Of a stretch of DNA of 64,000 bases, positions 11,201 to 24,604 are shown in pieces. Made by a program: the position numbers and the translations under genes. Origin of the DNA: Henricia sp. BOLD:AAB3569 (lineage: Eukaryota; Echinodermata; Asteroidea; Spinulosida; Echinasteridae); NCBI GenBank assembly GCA_037783545.1, contig JBBELK010000629.1:44264-108263 (forward strand), written 5' to 3'. How positions within the stretch are numbered: position 1 is the stretch's first letter; each line of letters opens with the position of its first letter. The notes beneath the pieces are model-generated. The model searched no databases, was not told where the DNA came from, and saw only the letters and a program-made list of their open reading frames with translations.

Positions 11201-14200
11201 CGCACTTGTCATAAAAAATTGACAGACTTTCGCCGGGAAATGGCAGAGAAATTTCAAAGTTTAGAAAAAACTGGGTTGAGGCTTCCTGACTGCTCTCACG
11301 CAAACCGTGGCTGTCTGTACACACCTCTTTGGGGTACTCCTGAGTTGTGCGCATGCTCAGTCATTCGGACTGTCGTTAACGCACCGCAGTTTGGCTCGGC
11401 AATTTGGTCAAAGTGTGGTCCAAACGTCGGCAAATTTGGAGGTCGAAAAATGTTCCGACGAACTTCAGATTTTGCATGCCCTAAACTCTCTATATTGCGC
11501 ACTTGTCATAAAAAATTGACAGACTTTCGCCGGGAAATGGCAGAGAAATTTCAAAGTTTAGAAAAAACTGGGTTGAGGCTTCCTGACTGCTCTCATGCAA
11601 ACCGTGGCTGTCTGTACACACCTCTTTGGGGTACTCCTGAGTTGTGCGCATGCTCAGTCATTCGGACTGTCGTTAACGCACCGCAGTTTGGCTCGGCAAT
11701 TTGGTCAAAGTGTGGTCCAAACGTCGGCAAATTTGGAGGTCGAAAAATGTTCCGACGAACTTCAAATTTTGCATGCCCTAAACTCTCTATATTGCGCACT
11801 TGTCATAAAAAATTGACAGACTTTCGCCGGGAAATGGCAGAGAAATTTCAAAGTTTAGAAAAAACTGGGTTGAGGCTTCCTGACTGCTCTCATGCAAACC
11901 GTGGCTGTCTGTACACACCTCTTTGGGGTACTCCTGAGTTGTGCGCATGCTCAGTCATTCGGACTGTCGTTAACGCACCGCAGTTTGGCTCGGCAATTTG
12001 GTCAAAGTGTGGTCCAAACGTCGGCAAATTTGGAGGTCGAAAAATGTTCCGACGAACTTCAAATTTTGCATGACCTAAACTCTCTATATTGCGCACTTGT
12101 CATAAAAAATTGACAGACTTTCGCCGGGAAATGGCAGAGAAATTTCAAAGTTTAGAAAAAACTGGGTTGAGGCTTCCTGACTGCTCTCACGCAAACCGTG
12201 GCTGTCTGTACACACCTCTTTGGGGTACTCCTGAGTTGTGCGCATGCTCAGTCATTCGGACTGTCGTTAACGCACCGCAGTTTGGCTCGGCAATTTGGTC
12301 AAAGTGTGGTCCAAACGTCGGCAAATTTGGAGGTCGAAAAATGTTCCGACGAACTTCAGATTTTGCATGCCCTAAACTCTCTATATTGCGCACTTGTCAT
12401 AAAAAATTGACAGACTTTCGCCGGGAAATGGCAGAGAAATTTCAAAGTTTAGAAAAAACTGGGTTGAGGCTTCCTGACTGCTCTCATGCAAACCGTGGCT
12501 GTCTGTACACACCTCTTTGGGGTACTCCTGAGTTGTGCGCATGCTCAGTCATTCGGACTGTCGTTAACGCACCGCAGTTTGGCTCGGCAATTTGGTCAAA
12601 GTGTGGTCCAAACGTCGGCAAATTTGGAGGTCGAAAAATGTTCCGACGAACTTCAAATTTTGCATGACCTAAACTCTCTATATTGCGCACTTGTCATAAA
12701 AAATTGACAGACTTTCGCCAGGAAATGGCAGAGAAATTTCAAAGTTTAGAAAAAACTGGGTTGAGGCTTCCTGACTGCTCTCACGCAAACCGTGGCTGTC
12801 TGTACACACCTCTTTGGGGTACTCCTGAGTTGTGCGCATGCTCAGTCATTCGGACTGTCGTTAACGCACCGCAGTTTGGCTCGGCAATTTAGTCAAAGTG
12901 TGGTCCAAACGTCGGCAAATTTGGAGGTCGAAAAATGTTCCGACGAACTTCAAATTTTGCATGCCCTAAACTCTCTATATTGCGCACTTGTCATAAAAAA
13001 TTGACAGACTTTCGCCGGGAAATGGCAGAGAAATTTCAAAGTTTAGAAAAAACTGGGTTGAGGCTTCCTGACTGCTCTCACGCAAACCGTGGCTGTCTGT
13101 ACACACCTCTTTGGGGTACTCCTGAGTTGTGCGCATGCTCAGTCATTCGGACTGTCGTTAACGCACCGCAGTTTGGCTCGGCAATTTGGTCAAAGTGTGG
13201 TCCAAACGTCGGCAAATTTGGAGGTCGAAAAATGTTCCGACGAACTTCAGATTTTGCATGCCCTAAACTCTCTATATTGCGCACTTGTCATAAAAAATTG
13301 ACAGACTTTCGCCGGGAAATGGCAGAGAAATTTCAAAGTTTAGAAAAAACTGGGTTGAGGCTTCCTGACTGCTCTCACGCAAACCGTGGCTGTCTGTACA
13401 CACCTCTTTGGGGTACTCCTGAGTTGTGCGCATGCTCAGTCATTCGGACTGTCGTTAACGCACCGCAGTTTGGCTCGGCAATTTGGTCAAAGTGTGGTCC
13501 AAACGTCGGCAAATTTGGAGGTCGAAAAATGTTCCGACGAACTTCAAATTTTGCATGCCCTAAACTCTCTATATTGCGCACTTGTCATAAAAAATTGACA
13601 GACTTTCGCCGGGAAATGGCAGAGAAATTTCAAAGTTTAGAAAAAACTGGGTTGAGGCTTCCTGACTGCTCTCACGCAAACCGTGGCTGTCTGTACACAC
13701 CTCTTTGGGGTACTCCTGAGTTGTGCGCATGCTCAGTCATTCGGACTGTCGTTAACGCACCGCAGTTTGGCTCGGCAATTTGGTCAAAGTGTGGTCCAAA
13801 CGTCGGCAAATTTGGAGGTCGAAAAATGTTCCGACGAACTTCAGATTTTGCATGCCCTAAACTCTCTATATTGCGCACTTGTCATAAAAAATTGACAGAC
13901 TTTCGCCGGGAAATGGCAGAGAAATTTCAAAGTTTAGAAAAAACTGGGTTGAGGCTTCCTGACTGCTCTCATGCAAACCGTGGCTGTCTGTACACACCTC
14001 TTTGGGGTACTCCTGAGTTGTGCGCATGCTCAGTTTGGCTCGGCAATTTGGTCAAAGTGTGGTCCAAACGTCGGCAAATTTGGAGGTCGAAAAATGTTCC
14101 GACGAACTTCAAATTTTGCATGACCTAAACTCTCTATATTGCGCACTTGTCATAAAAAATTGACAGACTTTCGCCGGGAAATGGCACAGAAATTTCAAAG

Positions 14201-15015
14201 TTTAGAAAAAACTGGGTTGAGGCTTCCTGACTGCTCTCACGCAAACCGTGGCTGTCTGTACACACCTCTTTGGGGTACTCCTGAGTTGTGCGCATGCTCA
14301 GTCATTCGGACTGTCGTTAACGCACCGCAGTTTGGCTCGGCAATTTGGTCAAAGTGTGGTCCAAACGTCGGAAAATTTGGAGGTCGAAAAATGTTCCGAC
14401 GAACTTCAGATTTTGCATGCCCTAAAATCTCTATATTGCGCACTTGTCATAAAAAATTGACAGACTTTCGCCGGGAAATGGCAGAGAAATTTCAAAGTTT
14501 AGAAAAAACTGGGTTGAGGCTTCCTGACTGCTCTCATGCAAACCGTGGCTGTCTGTACACACCTCTTTGGGGTACTCCTGAGTTGTGCGCATGCTCAGTC
14601 ATTCGGACTGTCGTTAACGCACCGCAGTTTGGCTCGGCAATTTGGTCAAAGTGTGGTCCAAACGTCGGCAAATTTGGAGGTCGAAAAATGTTCCGACGAA
14701 CTTCAGATTTTGCATGCCCTAAACTCTCTATATTGCGCACTTGTCATAAAAAATTGACAGACTTTCGCCGGGAAATGGCAGAGAAATTTCAAAGTTTAGA
14801 AAAAACTGGGTTGAGGCTTCCTGACTGCTCTCATGCAAACCGTGGCTGTCTGTACACACCTCTTTGGGGTACTCCTGAGTTGTGCGCATGCTCAGTCATT
14901 CGGACTGTCGTTAACGCACCGCAGTTTGGCTCGGCAATTTGGTCAAAGTGTGGTCCAAACGTCGGCAAATTTGGAGGTCGAAAAATGTTCCGACGAACTT
15001 CAAATTTTGCATGAC
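8213..15015 (+). repeat. 23-monomer HOR, copy 1 (6,803 bp)
   Basis: Thirteen or more private variants lie in order in this block and recur exactly 6,803 bp downstream. They include GGCAAAGAAA (8,272), GGCTTTCTGAC (near 8,608), CGCCGGAAAATGG (9,155), GTTGAGAAAAAAC (9,478), GGTCTAAAAATG (9,660), ACTGTGTTGAGG (near 9,786), CAGTCTTTCGG (near 9,874), CCGAAGAAC (near 9,971), GTCGTAAACG (10,186), GACAAACTTTC (near 10,330), CGCCAGGAAATG (12,717), a 29-bp deletion (14,031), GGCACAGAAA (14,184) and CTAAAATCTC (14,422). The length is 23 x 297 with one extra A and the 29-bp deletion. The edge lies between 8,213 and 8,272. Confidence 0.93.
14031..14034 (+). other. 29-bp deletion junction in a 268-bp monomer
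   Basis: Here GCGCATGCTCAG runs directly into TTTGGCTCGG. The normal monomer has 29 more bases, and the missing stretch is flanked by CAGT on both sides with one copy retained. That is the mark of slippage or microhomology joining at a 4-bp repeat. The same junction recurs at 20,834-20,837 because the 6,803-bp unit was duplicated afterwards. Confidence 0.92.
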
Positions 15016-18000
15016 CTAAACTCTCTATATTGCGCACTTGTCATAAAAAATTGACAGACTTTCGCCGGGAAATGGCAAAGAAATTTCAAAGTTTAGAAAA
15101 AACTGGGTTGAGGCTTCCTGACTGCTCTCACGCAAACCGTGGCTGTCTGTACACACCTCTTTGGGGTACTCCTGAGTTGTGCGCATGCTCAGTCATTCGG
15201 ACTGTCGTTAACGCACCGCAGTTTGGCTCGGCAATTTGGTCAAAGTGTGGTCCAAACGTCGGCAAATTTGGAGGTCGAAAAATGTTCCGACGAACTTCAG
15301 ATTTTGCATGCCCTAAACTCTCTATATTGCGCACTTGTCATAAAAAATTGACAGACTTTCGCCGGGAAATGGCAGAGAAATTTCAAAGTTTAGAAAAAAC
15401 TGGGTTGAGGCTTTCTGACTGCTCTCACGCAAACCGTGGCTGTCTGTACACACCTCTTTGGGGTACTCCTGAGTTGTGCGCATGCTCAGTCATTCGGACT
15501 GTCGTTAACGCACCGCAGTTTGGCTCGGCAATTTGGTCAAAGTGTGGTCCAAACGTCGGCAAATTTGGAGGTCGAAAAATGTTCCGACGAACTTCAAATT
15601 TTGCATGCCCTAAACTCTCTATATTGCGCACTTGTCATAAAAAAATTGACAGACTTTCGCCGGGAAATGGCAGAGAAATTTCAAAGTTTAGAAAAAACTG
15701 GGTTGAGGCTTCCTGACTGCTCTCACGCAAACCGTGGCTGTCTGTACACACCTCTTTGGGGTACTCCTGAGTTGTGCGCATGCTCAGTCATTCGGACTGT
15801 CGTTAACGCACCGCAGTTTGGCTCGGCAATTTGGTCAAAGTGTGGTCCAAACGTCGGCAAATTTGGAGGTCGAAAAATGTTCCGACGAACTTCAAATTTT
15901 GCATGCCCTAAACTCTCTATATTGCGCACTTGTCATAAAAAATTGACAGACTTTCGCCGGAAAATGGCAGAGAAATTTCAAAGTTTAGAAAAAACTGGGT
16001 TGAGGCTTCCTGACTGCTCTCACGCAAACCGTGGCTGTCTGTACACACCTCTTTGGGGTACTCCTGAGTTGTGCGCATGCTCAGTCATTCGGACTGTCGT
16101 TAACGCACCGCAGTTTGGCTCGGCAATTTGGTCAAAGTGTGGTCCAAACGTCGGAAAATTTGGAGGTCGAAAAATGTTCCGACGAACTTCAAATTTTGCA
16201 TGCCCTAAACTCTCTATATTGCGCACTTGTCATAAAAAATTGACAGACTTTCGCCGGGAAATGGCAGAGAAATTTCAAAGTTGAGAAAAAACTGGGTTGA
16301 GGCTTCCTGACTGCTCTCACGCAAACCGTGGCTGTCTGTACACACCTCTTTGGGGTACTCCTGAGTTGTGCGCATGCTCAGTCATTCGGACTGTCGTTAA
16401 CGCACCGCAGTTTGGCTCGGCAATTTGGTCAAAGTGTGGTCCAAACGTCGGCAAATTTGGAGGTCTAAAAATGTTCCGACGAACTTCAAATTTTGCATGC
16501 CCTAAACTCTCTATATTGCGCACTTGTCATAAAAAATTGACAGACTTTCGCCGGGAAATGGCAGAGAAATTTCAAAGTTTAGAAAAAACTGTGTTGAGGC
16601 TTCCTGACTGCTCTCACGCAAACCGTGGCTGTCTGTACACACCTCTTTGGGGTACTCCTGAGTTGTGCGCATGCTCAGTCTTTCGGACTGTCGTTAACGC
16701 ACCGCAGTTTGGCTCGGCAATTTGGTCAAAGTGTGGTCCAAACGTCGGCAAATTTGGAGGTCGAAAAATGTTCCGAAGAACTTCAAATTTTGCATGCCCT
16801 AAACTCTCTATATTGCGCACTTGTCATAAAAAATTGACAGACTTTCGCCGGGAAATGGCAGAGAAATTTCAAAGTTTAGAAAAAACTGGGTTGAGGCTTC
16901 CTGACTGCTCTCACGCAAACCGTGGCTGTCTGTACACACCTCTTTGGGGTACTCCTGAGTTGTGCGCATGCTCAGTCATTCGGACTGTCGTAAACGCACC
17001 GCAGTTTGGCTCGGCAATTTGGTCAAAGTGTGGTCCAAACGTCGGCAAATTTGGAGGTCGAAAAATGTTCCGACGAACTTCAAATTTTGCATGCCCTAAA
17101 CTCTCTATATTGCGCACTTGTCATAAAAAATTGACAAACTTTCGCCGGGAAATGGCAGAGAAATTTCAAAGTTTAGAAAAAACTGGGTTGAGGCTTCCTG
17201 ACTGCTCTCACGCAAACCGTGGCTGTCTGTACACACCTCTTTGGGGTACTCCTGAGTTGTGCGCATGCTCAGTCATTCGGACTGTCGTTAACGCACCGCA
17301 GTTTGGCTCGGCAATTTGGTCAAAGTGTGGTCCAAACGTCGGCAAATTTGGAGGTCGAAAAATGTTCCGACGAACTTCAGATTTTGCATGCCCTAAACTC
17401 TCTATATTGCGCACTTGTCATAAAAAATTGACAGACTTTCGCCGGGAAATGGCAGAGAAATTTCAAAGTTTAGAAAAAACTGGGTTGAGGCTTCCTGACT
17501 GCTCTCATGCAAACCGTGGCTGTCTGTACACACCTCTTTGGGGTACTCCTGAGTTGTGCGCATGCTCAGTCATTCGGACTGTCGTTAACGCACCGCAGTT
17601 TGGCTCGGCAATTTGGTCAAAGTGTGGTCCAAACGTCGGCAAATTTGGAGGTCGAAAAATGTTCCGACGAACTTCAGATTTTGCATGCCCTAAACTCTCT
17701 ATATTGCGCACTTGTCATAAAAAATTGACAGACTTTCGCCGGGAAATGGCAGAGAAATTTCAAAGTTTAGAAAAAACTGGGTTGAGGCTTCCTGACTGCT
17801 CTCATGCAAACCGTGGCTGTCTGTACACACCTCTTTGGGGTACTCCTGAGTTGTGCGCATGCTCAGTCATTCGGACTGTCGTTAACGCACCGCAGTTTGG
17901 CTCGGCAATTTGGTCAAAGTGTGGTCCAAACGTCGGCAAATTTGGAGGTCGAAAAATGTTCCGACGAACTTCAAATTTTGCATGACCTAAACTCTCTATA

Positions 18001-21000
18001 TTGCGCACTTGTCATAAAAAATTGACAGACTTTCGCCGGGAAATGGCAGAGAAATTTCAAAGTTTAGAAAAAACTGGGTTGAGGCTTCCTGACTGCTCTC
18101 ACGCAAACCGTGGCTGTCTGTACACACCTCTTTGGGGTACTCCTGAGTTGTGCGCATGCTCAGTCATTCGGACTGTCGTTAACGCACCGCAGTTTGGCTC
18201 GGCAATTTGGTCAAAGTGTGGTCCAAACGTCGGCAAATTTGGAGGTCGAAAAATGTTCCGACGAACTTCAGATTTTGCATGCCCTAAACTCTCTATATTG
18301 CGCACTTGTCATAAAAAATTGACAGACTTTCGCCGGGAAATGGCAGAGAAATTTCAAAGTTTAGAAAAAACTGGGTTGAGGCTTCCTGACTGCTCTCATG
18401 CAAACCGTGGCTGTCTGTACACACCTCTTTGGGGTACTCCTGAGTTGTGCGCATGCTCAGTCATTCGGACTGTCGTTAACGCACCGCAGTTTGGCTCGGC
18501 AATTTGGTCAAAGTGTGGTCCAAACGTCGGCAAATTTGGAGGTCGAAAAATGTTCCGACGAACTTCAAATTTTGCATGCCCTAAACTCTCTATATTGCGC
18601 ACTTGTCATAAAAAATTGACAGACTTTCGCCGGGAAATGGCAGAGAAATTTCAAAGTTTAGAAAAAACTGGGTTGAGGCTTCCTGACTGCTCTCATGCAA
18701 ACCGTGGCTGTCTGTACACACCTCTTTGGGGTACTCCTGAGTTGTGCGCATGCTCAGTCATTCGGACTGTCGTTAACGCACCGCAGTTTGGCTCGGCAAT
18801 TTGGTCAAAGTGTGGTCCAAACGTCGGCAAATTTGGAGGTCGAAAAATGTTCCGACGAACTTCAAATTTTGCATGACCTAAACTCTCTATATTGCGCACT
18901 TGTCATAAAAAATTGACAGACTTTCGCCGGGAAATGGCAGAGAAATTTCAAAGTTTAGAAAAAACTGGGTTGAGGCTTCCTGACTGCTCTCACGCAAACC
19001 GTGGCTGTCTGTACACACCTCTTTGGGGTACTCCTGAGTTGTGCGCATGCTCAGTCATTCGGACTGTCGTTAACGCACCGCAGTTTGGCTCGGCAATTTG
19101 GTCAAAGTGTGGTCCAAACGTCGGCAAATTTGGAGGTCGAAAAATGTTCCGACGAACTTCAGATTTTGCATGCCCTAAACTCTCTATATTGCGCACTTGT
19201 CATAAAAAATTGACAGACTTTCGCCGGGAAATGGCAGAGAAATTTCAAAGTTTAGAAAAAACTGGGTTGAGGCTTCCTGACTGCTCTCATGCAAACCGTG
19301 GCTGTCTGTACACACCTCTTTGGGGTACTCCTGAGTTGTGCGCATGCTCAGTCATTCGGACTGTCGTTAACGCACCGCAGTTTGGCTCGGCAATTTGGTC
19401 AAAGTGTGGTCCAAACGTCGGCAAATTTGGAGGTCGAAAAATGTTCCGACGAACTTCAAATTTTGCATGACCTAAACTCTCTATATTGCGCACTTGTCAT
19501 AAAAAATTGACAGACTTTCGCCAGGAAATGGCAGAGAAATTTCAAAGTTTAGAAAAAACTGGGTTGAGGCTTCCTGACTGCTCTCACGCAAACCGTGGCT
19601 GTCTGTACACACCTCTTTGGGGTACTCCTGAGTTGTGCGCATGCTCAGTCATTCGGACTGTCGTTAACGCACCGCAGTTTGGCTCGGCAATTTAGTCAAA
19701 GTGTGGTCCAAACGTCGGCAAATTTGGAGGTCGAAAAATGTTCCGACGAACTTCAAATTTTGCATGCCCTAAACTCTCTATATTGCGCACTTGTCATAAA
19801 AAATTGACAGACTTTCGCCGGGAAATGGCAGAGAAATTTCAAAGTTTAGAAAAAACTGGGTTGAGGCTTCCTGACTGCTCTCACGCAAACCGTGGCTGTC
19901 TGTACACACCTCTTTGGGGTACTCCTGAGTTGTGCGCATGCTCAGTCATTCGGACTGTCGTTAACGCACCGCAGTTTGGCTCGGCAATTTGGTCAAAGTG
20001 TGGTCCAAACGTCGGCAAATTTGGAGGTCGAAAAATGTTCCGACGAACTTCAGATTTTGCATGCCCTAAACTCTCTATATTGCGCACTTGTCATAAAAAA
20101 TTGACAGACTTTCGCCGGGAAATGGCAGAGAAATTTCAAAGTTTAGAAAAAACTGGGTTGAGGCTTCCTGACTGCTCTCACGCAAACCGTGGCTGTCTGT
20201 ACACACCTCTTTGGGGTACTCCTGAGTTGTGCGCATGCTCAGTCATTCGGACTGTCGTTAACGCACCGCAGTTTGGCTCGGCAATTTGGTCAAAGTGTGG
20301 TCCAAACGTCGGCAAATTTGGAGGTCGAAAAATGTTCCGACGAACTTCAAATTTTGCATGCCCTAAACTCTCTATATTGCGCACTTGTCATAAAAAATTG
20401 ACAGACTTTCGCCGGGAAATGGCAGAGAAATTTCAAAGTTTAGAAAAAACTGGGTTGAGGCTTCCTGACTGCTCTCACGCAAACCGTGGCTGTCTGTACA
20501 CACCTCTTTGGGGTACTCCTGAGTTGTGCGCATGCTCAGTCATTCGGACTGTCGTTAACGCACCGCAGTTTGGCTCGGCAATTTGGTCAAAGTGTGGTCC
20601 AAACGTCGGCAAATTTGGAGGTCGAAAAATGTTCCGACGAACTTCAGATTTTGCATGCCCTAAACTCTCTATATTGCGCACTTGTCATAAAAAATTGACA
20701 GACTTTCGCCGGGAAATGGCAGAGAAATTTCAAAGTTTAGAAAAAACTGGGTTGAGGCTTCCTGACTGCTCTCATGCAAACCGTGGCTGTCTGTACACAC
20801 CTCTTTGGGGTACTCCTGAGTTGTGCGCATGCTCAGTTTGGCTCGGCAATTTGGTCAAAGTGTGGTCCAAACGTCGGCAAATTTGGAGGTCGAAAAATGT
20901 TCCGACGAACTTCAAATTTTGCATGACCTAAACTCTCTATATTGCGCACTTGTCATAAAAAATTGACAGACTTTCGCCGGGAAATGGCACAGAAATTTCA

Positions 21001-21818
21001 AAGTTTAGAAAAAACTGGGTTGAGGCTTCCTGACTGCTCTCACGCAAACCGTGGCTGTCTGTACACACCTCTTTGGGGTACTCCTGAGTTGTGCGCATGC
21101 TCAGTCATTCGGACTGTCGTTAACGCACCGCAGTTTGGCTCGGCAATTTGGTCAAAGTGTGGTCCAAACGTCGGAAAATTTGGAGGTCGAAAAATGTTCC
21201 GACGAACTTCAGATTTTGCATGCCCTAAAATCTCTATATTGCGCACTTGTCATAAAAAATTGACAGACTTTCGCCGGGAAATGGCAGAGAAATTTCAAAG
21301 TTTAGAAAAAACTGGGTTGAGGCTTCCTGACTGCTCTCATGCAAACCGTGGCTGTCTGTACACACCTCTTTGGGGTACTCCTGAGTTGTGCGCATGCTCA
21401 GTCATTCGGACTGTCGTTAACGCACCGCAGTTTGGCTCGGCAATTTGGTCAAAGTGTGGTCCAAACGTCGGCAAATTTGGAGGTCGAAAAATGTTCCGAC
21501 GAACTTCAGATTTTGCATGCCCTAAACTCTCTATATTGCGCACTTGTCATAAAAAATTGACAGACTTTCGCCGGGAAATGGCAGAGAAATTTCAAAGTTT
21601 AGAAAAAACTGGGTTGAGGCTTCCTGACTGCTCTCATGCAAACCGTGGCTGTCTGTACACACCTCTTTGGGGTACTCCTGAGTTGTGCGCATGCTCAGTC
21701 ATTCGGACTGTCGTTAACGCACCGCAGTTTGGCTCGGCAATTTGGTCAAAGTGTGGTCCAAACGTCGGCAAATTTGGAGGTCGAAAAATGTTCCGACGAA
21801 CTTCAAATTTTGCATGAC
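15016..21818 (+). repeat. 23-monomer HOR, copy 2 (6,803 bp)
   Basis: Direct tandem copy of 8,213-15,015. Every diagnostic variant checked is found at +6,803, including rare events such as the 29-bp deletion (junction at 20,834) and the extra A near 15,647. I found no difference inside the unit by eye. Upstream of it the two contexts differ at once: TTTAGTC at 8,137 versus TTTGGTC at 14,940, and GCATGCCC at 8,207 versus GCATGACC at 15,010. The end is ambiguous between 21,818 and 21,877. Confidence 0.93.
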
Positions 21819-24604
21819 CTAAACTCTCTATATTGCGCACTTGTCATAAAAAATTGACAGACTTTCGCCGGGAAATGGCAGAGAAATTTCAAAGTTTAGA
21901 AAAAACTGGGTTGAGGCTTCCTGACTGCTCTCACGCAAACCGTGGCTGTCTGTACACACCTCTTTGGGGTACTCCTGAGTTGTGCGCATGCTCAGTCATT
22001 CGGACTGTCGTTAACGCACCGCAGTTTGGCTCGGCAATTTGGTCAAAGTGTGGTCCAAACGTCGGCAAATTTGGAGGTCGAAAAATGTTCCGACGAACTT
22101 CAGATTTTGCATGCCCTAAACTCTCTATATTGCGCACTTGTCATAAAAAATTGACAGACTTTCGCCGGGAAATGGCAGAGAAATTTCAAAGTTTAGAAAA
22201 AAACTGGGTTGAGGCTTCCTGACTGCTCTCATGCAAACCGTGGCTGTCTGTACACACCTCTTTGGGGTACTCCTGAGTTGTGCGCATGCTCAGTCATTCG
22301 GACTGTCGTTAACGCACCGCAGTTTGGCTCGGCAATTTGGTCAAAGTGTGGTCCAAACGTCGGCAAATTTGGAGGTCGAAAAATGTTCCGACGAACTTCA
22401 AATTTTGCATGCCCTAAACTCTCTATATTGCGCACTTGTCATAAAAAATTGACAGACTTTCGCCGGGAAATGGCAGAGAAATTTCAAAGTTTAGAAAAAA
22501 CTGGGTTGAGGCTTCCTGACTGCTCTCATGCAAACCGTGGCTGTCTGTACACACCTCTTTGGGGTACTCCTGAGTTGTGCGCATGCTCAGTCATTCGGAC
22601 TGTCGTTAACGCACCGCAGTTTGGCTCGGCAATTTGGTCAAAGTGTGGTCCAAACGTCGGCAAATTTGGAGGTCGAAAAATGTTCCGACGAACTTCAAAT
22701 TTTGCATGACCTAAACTCTCTATATTGCGCACTTGTCATAAAAAATTGACAGACTTTCGCCGGGAAATGGCAGAGAAATTTCAAAGTTTAGAAAAAACTG
22801 GGTTGAGGCTTCCTGACTGCTCTCACGCAAACCGTGGCTGTCTGTACACACCTCTTTGGGGTACTCCTGAGTTGTGCGCATGCTCAGTCATTCGGACTGT
22901 CGTTAACGCACCGCAGTTTGGCTCGGCAATTTGGTCAAAGTGTGGTCCAAACGTCGGCAAATTTGGAGGTCGAAAAATGTTCCGACGAACTTCAGATTTT
23001 GCATGCCCTAAACTCTCTATATTGCGCACTTGTCATAGAAAATTGACAGACTTTCGCCGGGAAATGGCAGAGAAATTTCAAAGTTTAGAAAAAACTGGGT
23101 TGAGGCTTCCTGACTGCTCTCATGCAAACCGTGGCTGTCTGTACACACCTCTTTGGGGTACTCCTGAGTTGTGCGCATGCTCAGTCATTCGGACTGTCGT
23201 TAACGCACCGCAGTTTGGCTCGGCAATTTGGTCAAAGTGTGGTCCAAACGTCGGCAAATTTGGAGGTCGAAAAATGTTCCGACGAACTTCAAATTTTGCA
23301 TGACCTAAACTCTCTATATTGCGCACTTGTCATAAAAAATTGACAGACTTTCGCCGGGAAATGGCAGAGAAATTTCAAAGTTTAGAAAAAACTGGGTTGA
23401 GGCTTCCTGACTGCTCTCACGCAAACCGTGGCTGTCTGTACACACCTCTTTGGGGTACTCCTGAGTTGTGCGCATGCTCAGTCATTCGGACTGTCGTTAA
23501 CGCACCGCAGTTTGGCTCGGCAATTTAGTCAAAGTGTGGTCCAAACGTCGGCAAATTTGGAGGTCGAAAAATGTTCCGACGAACTTCAAATTTTGCATGC
23601 CCTAAACTCTCTATATTGCGCACTTGTCATAAAAAATTGACAGACTTTCGCCGGGAAATGGCAGAGAAATTTCAAAGTTTAGAAAAAACTGGGTTGAGGC
23701 TTCCTGACTGCTCTCACGCAAACCGTGGCTGTCTGTACACACCTCTTTGGGGTACTCCTGAGTTGTGCGCATGCTCAGTCATTCGGACTGTCGTTAACGC
23801 ACCGCAGTTTGGCTCGGCAATTTGGTCAAAGTGTGGTCCAAACGTCGGCAAATTTGGAGGTCGAAAAATGTTCCGACGAACTTCAGATTTTGCATGCCCT
23901 AAACTCTCTATATTGCGCACTTGTCATAAAAAATTGACAGACTTTCGCCGGGAAATGGCAGAGAAATTTCAAAGTTTAGAAAAAACTGGGTTGAGGCTTC
24001 CTGACTGCTCTCATGCAAACCGTGGCTGTCTGTACACACCTCTTTGGGGTACTCCTGAGTTGTGCGCATGCTCAGTCATTCGGACTGTCGTTAACGCACC
24101 GCAGTTTGGCTCGGCAATTTGGTCAAAGTGTGGTCCAAACGTCGGCAAATTTGGAGGTCGAAAAATGTTCCGACGAACTTCAAATTTTGCATGACCTAAA
24201 CTCTCTATATTGCGCACTTGTCATAAAAAATTGACAGACTTTCGCCGGGAAATGGCAGAGAAATTTCAAAGTTTAGAAAAAACTGGGTTGAGGCTTCCTG
24301 ACTGCTCTCACGCAAACCGTGGCTGTCTGTACACACCTCTTTGGGGTACTCCTGAGTTGTGCGCATGCTCAGTCATTCGGACTGTCGTTAACGCACCGCA
24401 GTTTGGCTCGGCAATTTGGTCAAAGTGTGGTCCAAACGTCGGAAATTTTGGAGGTCGAAAAATGTTCCGACGAACTTCAGATTTTGCATGCCCTAAAATC
24501 TCTATATTGCGCACTTGTCATAAAAAATTGACAGACTTTCGCCGGGAAATGGCAGAGAAATTTCAAAGTTTAGAAAAAACTGGGTTGAGGCTTCCTGACT
24601 GCTC
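21819..24604 (+). repeat. Third, partial copy of the 23-monomer HOR, rearranged
   Basis: From 21,636 onward the order of monomer types (CATGC+GACC; CAGATTTTG; CATGC; CATGC+GACC; CAGATTTTG; CATGC+GACC; TTTAGTC; CAGATTTTG) matches 11,001-13,380 and 17,804-20,183. It then jumps over two monomers to the CATGC+GACC monomer at 24,011 and the CTAAAATCTC monomer at 24,308. That first monomer is full length here, so this copy predates or escaped the 29-bp deletion. Private changes include CATAGAAAATTG (near 23,034) and GTCGGAAATTTTGG (near 24,440). Confidence 0.78.
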
